This document shows, piece after piece, positions 41,940 to 47,662 of a stretch of DNA of 47,662 bases (its first letter is position 1; the number at the start of each line of letters is the position of its first letter). The position numbers and the translations under genes are program-made. This DNA comes from Betaproteobacteria bacterium Ga0077523 (GTDB lineage: Bacteria > Pseudomonadota > Gammaproteobacteria > Burkholderiales > Ga0077523), in NCBI GenBank assembly GCA_001464695.1, contig LNDQ01000085.1, positions 1 to 47,662 on the forward strand, read 5' to 3'. A model generated the notes under the pieces. That model was not told the DNA's origin. It did not search any database and worked only from the letters and a program-made list of their open reading frames with translations.

Positions 41940-42530
41940 CTACTGGGTTCCGCGCATCCGCTCCAGCAATTGCGCCAAAGCGCGGCCGCGATGGCTGATG
42001 GCGTTCTTGCGCTCGAGCGGCAATTGCGCACCGGTCAGGCCCAGTTCGGGCACCAGAAACAGCGGGTCGTAGCCAAAGCCGCCATCGCCGCGGGGTGAGC
42101 GCAGGATTTCACCGTGCCATTCGCCTTCGGCGATCAGCGGCTGCGGATCGGCACCATGGCGCATCAGCACCATGACGCAGCAATAGTGGGCACGGCGGTC
42201 GGTGGCGGTGTCGAGCGCTGCCAACAATTTCTCATTGTTGCGCGCGTCACTCTTCGGCTCGCCGGCGTAGCGCGCCGAGTGCACGCCGGGCTCGCCGCCG
42301 AGGGCAGCCACACAGATTCCGGAATCGTCCGCGAGTGCCGGCAGGCCGGACCGCAGCGCCGCGTGCCGTGCCTTGGCGAGCGCATTCTCGATGAACGTGT
42401 CGTGCGGCTCCTCCGCCTCGTCGATGCCGAGCGACGTCTGGGGAATGACCTCGATTGCGAGGGGTGCCAGCAACTGTGCGATCTCGCGGATCTTGCCCGC
42501 GTTGCCGCTCGCCAGCACCAGCTTGTTCAA
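41940..42530 (-). CDS. rdgB: XTP/dITP pyrophosphatase (RdgB/HAM1)
   Basis: Removes non-canonical purine nucleoside triphosphates (ITP, XTP, dITP). 196 residues with [52 protein letters not shown] and GGFGYDPLF, all invariant family blocks. The TTG start overlaps the rph stop (TTGA) and no ATG is near, so coupling to rph decides the start. It is the second gene of the rph-rdgB unit. Confidence 0.95.
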   Translation of the reverse strand: MNKLVLASGNAGKIREIAQLLAPLAIEVIPQTSLGIDEAEEPHDTFIENALAKARHAALRSGLPALADDSGICVAALGGEPGVHSARYAGEPKSDARNNEKLLAALDTATDRRAHYCCVMVLMRHGADPQPLIAEGEWHGEILRSPRGDGGFGYDPLFLVPELGLTGAQLPLERKNAISHRGRALAQLLERMRGTQ

Positions 42531-43249
42531 GCCAGCGCCCGCTGCTGCGCCGCGATCAGCTCGCCGATGCCCTTGCCGGCCAGGTCCAGCATCGCTTCCA
42601 TCTGCCCGCGCGAGAACGGTTCGCCTTCGGCGGTACCCTGCACTTCCACCAACCCGCCGCTGCCGGTCATGACGACATTCATGTCGGTATCGCAGTCGGA
42701 ATCTTCGGCGTAGTCGAGATCGAGCACCGGCACACCCCGGTAGACGCCGACCGAGATCGCCGCAATGAAGTCGCGCACGGGCAGCGTGTTGATGAGGCCG
42801 CGCGACTTGAGCAGGGACAAAGCGTCGTGCAGCGCCACGAATGCTCCCGTGATGCTCGCGGTGCGCGTCCCGCCATCGGCTTGCAGCACATCGCAATCGA
42901 TCTGGATGGTGCGTTCACCCACCGCCTTCATGTCGGCCACCGCCCGCAGACTGCGGCCGATCAACCGCTGGATCTCCTGGGTGCGCCCGCTCTGCTTGCC
43001 GCGCGCGGCTTCGCGGTCGGTGCGCGTATGGGTCGAGCGCGGCAGCATGCCGTATTCGGCAGTGACCCAGCCCTGGCCGCGCCCTTTCAGGAACGGCGGC
43101 ACTTTCTCTTCGACGCTGGCAGTGCAAAGCACCTTCGTGTCGCCGAATTCGACCAGCACTGAACCCTCGGCATGTCGGGTATAGCGGCGGGTGATGGTCA
43201 CGGCGCGCAGCTCGTCGGGCCGGCGCCCGCTGGGGCGTTGCGTGTTCAT
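42527..43249 (-). CDS. rph: ribonuclease PH
   Basis: Phosphorolytic 3'-exoribonuclease that trims tRNA 3' ends (240 residues, usual length). [75 protein letters not shown] and [20 protein letters not shown] are conserved, including the phosphate-binding Arg residues. ATG 43249 fits the family N-terminus exactly. Divergent from yicC with a gap of 120 bases. Confidence 0.97.
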   Translation of the reverse strand: MNTQRPSGRRPDELRAVTITRRYTRHAEGSVLVEFGDTKVLCTASVEEKVPPFLKGRGQGWVTAEYGMLPRSTHTRTDREAARGKQSGRTQEIQRLIGRSLRAVADMKAVGERTIQIDCDVLQADGGTRTASITGAFVALHDALSLLKSRGLINTLPVRDFIAAISVGVYRGVPVLDLDYAEDSDCDTDMNVVMTGSGGLVEVQGTAEGEPFSRGQMEAMLDLAGKGIGELIAAQQRALA

Positions 43250-43369
43250 GATGATGGAATCCGTGAGAGGGGCGCGTGAAGGTGGCGCGACGCCCGCGTG
43301 CGCTGTGCTATCTTTCGAGGGCCCGCCATTCTCGGCGGCTGCCCCTGCCCTGTAAAGCGCACCCCACCG

Positions 43370-44236
43370 ATGATCTACAGCATGACCGGCTATGCGTCGG
43401 TGAGCCGCGATTTGCCGCTGGGAACGGTGAGCCTGGAACTGCGCTCGGTGAATCACCGTTACCTCGACGTGCAATTTCGCGTGCCCGAAGAGTTCCGCTC
43501 GTTCGAGCCGCCGATGCGCGAAGCGCTCGCGGCAAAACTGACGCGCGGCAAGCTCGAGTGCCGCATCGGCCTGACCCGCGCCGCCGCGGCGCCGGCCCTC
43601 CTCGAGTTGAATGAGCCGCTGCTGGACAAGCTCGTCGAGCTCAACAACCGCGTCAAGGCGCGCATGCCGGCGGCATCCAATCTCGGCGTAAACGATCTGC
43701 TCAAGTGGCCCGGGATGTTCGGTGCGGAGACGTTGCCGGTCGAGGAACTGCGCGAAGCCTGCATGTCGATGCTCGCCGCCGCCATGGAAGATTTCACCGC
43801 CACCCGCGGCCGCGAAGGCGAGAAGCTCAAGGAAATGCTGCTGGAGCGCGTGACCTCCATGGAAGCGCTGGCGCGCAAGATTGCGCCGAAGATTCCGCAA
43901 CTGGTCGCCGCCCACCAGGAAAAGCTGACGCAACGCCTGAAGGAAGTCGTGGCGACACTGGACGAAGAGCGCATCCGGCAGGAAGTGGCGCTTTTCGCCA
44001 CCCGCATCGACGTCGACGAGGAACTCACGCGACTCAACACCCATCTCGCCGAGGTGCGCCGCATCCTCGGGAAGGGTGGCAACGTCGGCAAGCGGCTCGA
44101 TTTCGTGATGCAGGAACTCAACCGGGAAGCCAACACCCTCGGTTCCAAGTCCGTGGACGTGGAAGTCTCGCAAACGTCGATGGAACTCAAGGTGCTGATC
44201 GAACAGATGCGCGAGCAGGTGCAGAACATCGAGTGA
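43370..44236 (+). CDS. yicC: YicC family endoribonuclease
   Basis: 288-residue protein of the YicC/YloC family, which cleaves or destabilises RNA in E. coli. The start [10 protein letters not shown], the [16 protein letters not shown] block and the C-terminal [25 protein letters not shown] and [16 protein letters not shown] are diagnostic. ATG 43370 or 43382 are both possible; upstream in-frame residues are not conserved. A TATCTT at about 43310 could be a -10 element. It overlaps gmk by 4 bases (GTGA). Confidence 0.95.
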   Translation: MIYSMTGYASVSRDLPLGTVSLELRSVNHRYLDVQFRVPEEFRSFEPPMREALAAKLTRGKLECRIGLTRAAAAPALLELNEPLLDKLVELNNRVKARMPAASNLGVNDLLKWPGMFGAETLPVEELREACMSMLAAAMEDFTATRGREGEKLKEMLLERVTSMEALARKIAPKIPQLVAAHQEKLTQRLKEVVATLDEERIRQEVALFATRIDVDEELTRLNTHLAEVRRILGKGGNVGKRLDFVMQELNREANTLGSKSVDVEVSQTSMELKVLIEQMREQVQNIE

Positions 44237-44841
44237 GCGGCACGCTCTTCATCGTCGCGGCGCCCTCCGGCGCCGGCAAGACCAGCCTGGTGCGACGGCT
44301 GCTCGCGGACGATCCGGCGATCCACCTGTCGGTCTCGTTCACCACGCGGCCGGCCCGTCCCGGCGAGGCCAACGGGCGGGATTATCACTTCGTCGCGCGC
44401 GCCGAATTCGAGGCCATGCGCGCTCGTGGCGAGCTTCTTGAAAGCGCCGAGGTCCACGGCAATCTATATGGAACCTCGCGGGCCTGGATCGAGGGCGAGA
44501 TGCAGCGCGGCAGCGACATCCTGCTCGAGATCGACTGGCAAGGGGCGGTGCAGGTGCGACGCCTGATGCCCGCGGCCGTCGGGATCTTCGTGCTGCCGCC
44601 ATCGCTCGAAGCCCTGGCAGAGCGCTTGCATCAGCGGGGCACGGATACCGGGGAAGTGATCGAGCGCCGCCTGCGCGCTGCCCGGGACGAGATCGGTCAC
44701 GTGGATGAATTCGATTATGTTATTATTAACAAGGACTTCGAAGTTGCGGTTCAGGACCTGAAAGCAATCGTCCGCGCCGAGCGGCTGCGTCGTGCAGTCC
44801 AGCTCGTGCGTCACCGCGACACCATCAACCGCATGAAGTAG
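44233..44841 (+). CDS. gmk: guanylate kinase
   Basis: Phosphorylates GMP to GDP. The P-loop APSGAGKTS is near residue 10, followed by [46 protein letters not shown] and [13 protein letters not shown], all canonical, with a 202-residue length. GTG start in the yicC overlap. The codons for DYVIIN (44714-44731) are strikingly AT-rich against the GC-rich gene, perhaps an internal promoter for rpoZ-spoT. Operon yicC-gmk-rpoZ-spoT. Confidence 0.96.
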   Translation: MSGTLFIVAAPSGAGKTSLVRRLLADDPAIHLSVSFTTRPARPGEANGRDYHFVARAEFEAMRARGELLESAEVHGNLYGTSRAWIEGEMQRGSDILLEIDWQGAVQVRRLMPAAVGIFVLPPSLEALAERLHQRGTDTGEVIERRLRAARDEIGHVDEFDYVIINKDFEVAVQDLKAIVRAERLRRAVQLVRHRDTINRMK

Positions 44842-44851
44842 AGGAAATGCC

Positions 44852-45058
44852 ATGGCCCGCATCACCGTCGACGACGCAATGAAGCACATCCCCAACCGCT
44901 TCGACCTCACTTTGGCCGCCACCTACCGCGCCCGTGAGATCGCCAACGGCGCCACCCCGCAGGTCGAAGGCAACAAGGACAAGCCCACGGTGATCGCGCT
45001 GCGCGAAATGGCACTGGGCCTGATCAGCAAAGAAATCCTCTACCGAACGAAGCACTGA
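44852..45058 (+). CDS. rpoZ: RNA polymerase omega subunit
   Basis: 68-residue omega subunit that helps assemble RNA polymerase and forms a ppGpp site in proteobacteria. [32 protein letters not shown] and [13 protein letters not shown] match the family. It starts 10 bases after gmk with GAGGAAA just upstream, a strong ribosome site. It lies between gmk and spoT, as in E. coli. Confidence 0.96.
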   Translation: MARITVDDAMKHIPNRFDLTLAATYRAREIANGATPQVEGNKDKPTVIALREMALGLISKEILYRTKH

Positions 45059-45126
45059 CGGATGACCGAGGGCGCGGAGCCGCCCGCCTGCAGGATCGAC
45101 CCGCCCCTCCAGCCAGCCCCGCACCC

Positions 45127-47241
45127 GTGACCCCAGCCGACGCCTTCTTCCGCGACGTCTCCGGCTACCTCAAGCCGGAGGACGTGTCGCAGTTGCAGTC
45201 GGCATACGACTTCAGCGCCACGGCCCACGCGGGCCAGTACCGGATGACCGGCGAGCCGTATGTCTCGCATCCGGTGGCGGTGGCCCAGATCCTGACCGAA
45301 TGGCACCTGGATTCCCAGGCGCTCTCGGCCGCGTTGCTGCACGACGTGATGGAGGACACCAACGTCACCAAGACCGAGCTCGCGGACAAGTTCGGCAAGA
45401 TGGTGGCGGAGTTGGTGGACGGCGTGTCGAAGCTGGATCGCATCGAATTCCAGAGCCACGAGCAAGCCCAGGCCGAGAACTTCCGCAAGATGGTGCTCGC
45501 GATGACACGCGACGTGCGCGTCATCCTGATCAAGCTCGCCGACCGGCTGCACAACATGCGGACACTCGACGCGATGAACCCGAAGAAGCGGGTGCGCATC
45601 GCGCGCGAGACGCTCGACATCTACGCGCCCATCGCGAACCGCCTCGGGCTGAACCGCCTGTTCCAGGAGCTGCAGGAACTCTCGTTCAAGCACCTGTACC
45701 CGAACCGCTACCGCGTCCTGCACAAGGCGCTGTTCTCGGCGCGCGGCAACCGCCGCGAAGTGGTCGACAAGATCCTCGAGGGAATCCGGACCAAGCTCTC
45801 CGACGCGAAGATCGAAGCGATGGTGAGCGGCCGCGAGAAGAACCTGTACAGCATCTATCACAAGATGCAGGACAAGCACCTGACGTTCTCGCAGGTGTTC
45901 GACATCTACGGCTTTCGCATCATCGTGCAGGACGTGCCCTCGTGCTATCTCGCGTTGGGCGCGCTGCACGGGCTGTACAAACCGATCCCGGGCAAGTTCA
46001 AGGACTACATCGCGATCCCGAAGGCGAACGGCTACCAGTCGCTGCACACCACCCTGTTCGGCCCCTACGGCACGCCGCTCGAAGTGCAGATCCGCACGGC
46101 CGAGATGCACAAGATCGCCGAGGCGGGCGTGGCTTCGCACTGGCTCTACAAGCAGAGCGACGCCGAGCTGAACGAGCTGCAGAAGAAGACCCACCAATGG
46201 CTGCAGAGCCTGCTCGAGATGCAGACGCAGAGCGGTTCGTCGATCGAGTTCCTGGAGCATCTCAAGGTCGATCTGTTCCCGGACGAAACGTACGTCTTCA
46301 CGCCCAAGGGCAAGATCCTGTCGCTGCCGCACGGCGCCACCTGTGTCGATTTCGCCTATGCGGTGCACACCGACATCGGGAATCGCTGCGTCGCCGCCAA
46401 GGTGAACCATGAACTGGTGCCGCTGCGCAGCGAACTGCGCAACGGCGACCGCGTCGAGATCATCACCGCGGCCCACGCCAAGCCGAACCCGGCCTGGTTG
46501 AACTACGTGGTCACGGGCAAGGCGCGCTCGCACATCCGCCACTTCCTGAAGACCATGCAGTACGAGGAATCGGCGCAGCTCGGCGAGCGCTTGCTCAACC
46601 AGGCGCTGGTGGCCCTGTCGCCGAAGGCTCAGAAGATCGACGACGCGAGCTGGGACAAGCTGCTCAAGGATCAGACCGACAAGACGCGCCAGGAGATCCT
46701 GGCCGACATCGGGCTCGGCAAGCAGCTCGCGATCGTGATCGCCCGGCGCCTCCTGATGATCGGCGAACCGGAGGGCGGGTCCAACCGGCTGCCCGGCACG
46801 GTGGTCATCCGCGGATCGGAGGGCATGGCGCTGCAATTCGCCAAGTGCTGCCACCCCATCCCCGGCGATCCGATCATCGGCTACATCAAGAAGGGTCAGG
46901 GGCTGGTCGTGCACACTCACGACTGCATCGTGGCGCGCAAGATGCGCAGCGACCCGGACAAGTGGCTCGACGTCGAGTGGGCCCCGGACACCCGCAAGCT
47001 GTTCGCGGTCAACATCCGGCTGGTGGCGTCCAACGAACGCGGCGTGCTGGCGAAGCTCGCGGCCGAGATCGCGCAGTCGGAGGCCAACATCGACAACGTG
47101 AGCCTCGAACCGGGCGATTCCACGGCATACGCCAACATCCACTTCACCTTGCAGGTGCACAACCGGTTGCACCTCGCGCAGATCATGCGCGGGCTGCGCC
47201 GCATCCCCGAAGTGATCCGCATCACCCGCCTGAAGGGCTAG
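45127..47241 (+). CDS. spoT: bifunctional (p)ppGpp synthetase/hydrolase
   Basis: 704 residues. The HD hydrolase domain (about 25-175) has intact His48, HD (72-73) and ED (76-77) in LLHDVMEDT, so it should degrade ppGpp. The synthetase domain (about 230-345) has GREKNLYSIYHKM and the K-F-K-D motif at 290-293 typical of bifunctional Rel/SpoT rather than the EXDD type of RelA, so synthesis is also likely. TGS (about 385-447), helical/conserved-Cys (AKCCHPIPGD) and ACT (about 625-704) domains follow. GTG start, no strong ribosome site; an upstream GGAGCC is weak. It follows rpoZ by 68 bases. Confidence 0.95.
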   Translation: MTPADAFFRDVSGYLKPEDVSQLQSAYDFSATAHAGQYRMTGEPYVSHPVAVAQILTEWHLDSQALSAALLHDVMEDTNVTKTELADKFGKMVAELVDGVSKLDRIEFQSHEQAQAENFRKMVLAMTRDVRVILIKLADRLHNMRTLDAMNPKKRVRIARETLDIYAPIANRLGLNRLFQELQELSFKHLYPNRYRVLHKALFSARGNRREVVDKILEGIRTKLSDAKIEAMVSGREKNLYSIYHKMQDKHLTFSQVFDIYGFRIIVQDVPSCYLALGALHGLYKPIPGKFKDYIAIPKANGYQSLHTTLFGPYGTPLEVQIRTAEMHKIAEAGVASHWLYKQSDAELNELQKKTHQWLQSLLEMQTQSGSSIEFLEHLKVDLFPDETYVFTPKGKILSLPHGATCVDFAYAVHTDIGNRCVAAKVNHELVPLRSELRNGDRVEIITAAHAKPNPAWLNYVVTGKARSHIRHFLKTMQYEESAQLGERLLNQALVALSPKAQKIDDASWDKLLKDQTDKTRQEILADIGLGKQLAIVIARRLLMIGEPEGGSNRLPGTVVIRGSEGMALQFAKCCHPIPGDPIIGYIKKGQGLVVHTHDCIVARKMRSDPDKWLDVEWAPDTRKLFAVNIRLVASNERGVLAKLAAEIAQSEANIDNVSLEPGDSTAYANIHFTLQVHNRLHLAQIMRGLRRIPEVIRITRLKG

Positions 47242-47250
47242 AAATGACGC

Positions 47251-47399
47251 CCCCCCCGACAGGCCTTCGGCCTTTCCCCCCTAGGGGGCCAGCCCTCTTG
47301 GGGCGGCCCGGCGAGGGCTACCTTTGACTACCCCCCCGACAGGCCTTCGGTCTTTCCCCCCTAGGGGGCCAGCCCTCTTGGGGCGGCCCGGCGAGGGCT
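47251..47399 (+). repeat. family A structured repeat, two tandem copies
   Basis: Copies at 47251-47319 and 47331-47399, period 80. Each has an AGGCC-TTC-GGCCT hairpin (GGTCT in the second copy, still G-U pairable), a CCCCC/GGGGG hairpin, outer arms AGCCCTC/GAGGGCT, spacers TT and GGC, and inner hairpin GGG-GCGG-CCC. The pair lies between spoT and the TerC-family gene, ending 60 bases before the latter. Confidence 0.9.
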
Positions 47400-47459
47400 G
47401 AGACCACCCGCACACACCACCGCGAGCCCGCACAAGCGGCTCCGGCTCACGCTGCAACC

Positions 47460-47662
47460 ATGGAAATATTCTCGTACCCTTTCCTGACCGCGCTGGTCGC
47501 CATCATCATCATCGATCTCGTGCTCGCGGGCGACAACGCGATCGTGATCGCCCTCGCGGCCCGCACCCTGCCGAAGGACCTCCAGAAGAAGGCCATCGTC
47601 TGGGGCACCCTCGGGGCTATCGGCGTCCGGGTGTTGATGACCATGATCGTGGTCTGGCTGCT
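47460..47662 (+). CDS. TerC-family integral membrane protein (YjbE-like), 3' end outside window
   Basis: The first 67 residues are visible; the gene runs off the window. MEIFSYPFLTALVAIIIIDLVLAGDNAIVIALAARTLP is the TerC signature with the LAGDNA motif, followed by KDLQKKAIVWGTLGAIGVRVLMTM, the second membrane helix. TerC/YjbE/YkoY proteins are linked to metal (Mn2+) export or protein metalation. The 60 bases upstream, between the repeats and the ATG, show no yybP-ykoY manganese riboswitch that often precedes such genes. Confidence 0.9.
   Translation, partial: MEIFSYPFLTALVAIIIIDLVLAGDNAIVIALAARTLPKDLQKKAIVWGTLGAIGVRVLMTMIVVWL

Noticed and set aside
45040..47172. 710-codon open frame on the minus strand opposite spoT
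   Set aside because: It is a shadow of the spoT coding sequence with Val/Leu/His/Arg/Asp-rich composition and no recognisable domain.
47400..47459. yybP-ykoY manganese riboswitch before the TerC-family gene
   Set aside because: The 60 bases do not hold the conserved core, and the upstream DNA is occupied by family A repeats.

Overview
This is a GC-rich, gene-dense chromosomal segment of a Gram-negative bacterium, most likely a betaproteobacterium. The evidence is the gene order kdsD-kdsC-lptC-lptA-lptB-rpoN-ptsN-hprK-rapZ (HprK together with RapZ and PtsN is typical of Betaproteobacteria), thiS-thiG-trmB, and a divergent rdgB-rph / yicC-gmk-rpoZ-spoT block. The order (Burkholderiales, Nitrosomonadales or Rhodocyclales) cannot be settled from the sequence alone. 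There are no rRNA genes, phages, insertion sequences or CRISPR arrays. Starts are often GTG or TTG, and many neighbouring genes overlap by 4 bases (ATGA/GTGA/TTGA).

Layout. 1-2816: tandem array of at least four paralogous type IV pilin-like genes; the last has its own well-matched sigma-54 promoter. 2833-4797: convergent KefB-type antiporter. 4984-8689: Kdo and LPS-transport genes (kdsD, kdsC, lptC, lptA, lptB). These run into rpoN, ptsN, hprK and rapZ, then a secreted coiled-coil protein, ubiX and a LON-domain protein (to 14390). 14535-17879 (minus): mutY overlapping a four-PAS diguanylate cyclase whose fourth PAS looks like a LOV photoreceptor, then tRNA-Gly(CCC). 17894-24669 (minus): a peptide ABC transporter operon (oppB, M20 amidohydrolase, oppA, oppC, oppD, oppF). 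24720-27073: dps, and divergently thiS, thiG, trmB. 27074-33817: mixed housekeeping and unknown genes (hemW, mscS, HDOD protein, yaeQ, yaiI) and one relict epimerase gene. 33828-37308 (minus): an MCE/Mla-type lipid transporter operon with a STAS-MlaE fusion and an auxiliary lipoprotein. 37584-41902: DUF167 protein, orphan LivJ-like binding protein, GlcG-like protein, amidohydrolase, AI-2E-family permease. 41940-47241: rdgB, rph and, divergently, yicC, gmk, rpoZ, spoT. 47460-end: start of a TerC-family gene.

The least ordinary content is between the genes. Family A is a structured repeat found eight times (tandem pairs or triplets at 5991-6131, 37314-37551 and 47251-47399, and one copy at 6679-6745). 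Its stem arms differ completely between loci yet stay complementary, a compensatory-change pattern that argues for a selected RNA or single-strand DNA structure. At kdsC and lptC the element ends 0-1 base before the start codon. Family B is a REP/BIME-like element (20840, 27078-27346, 28264-28384).

Together the genes cover envelope biogenesis (Kdo, LPS export, lipid trafficking, pili), nitrogen/sigma-54/PTS-Ntr regulation, nucleotide signalling (c-di-GMP, ppGpp) and genome or nucleotide hygiene (MutY, RdgB, Dps).
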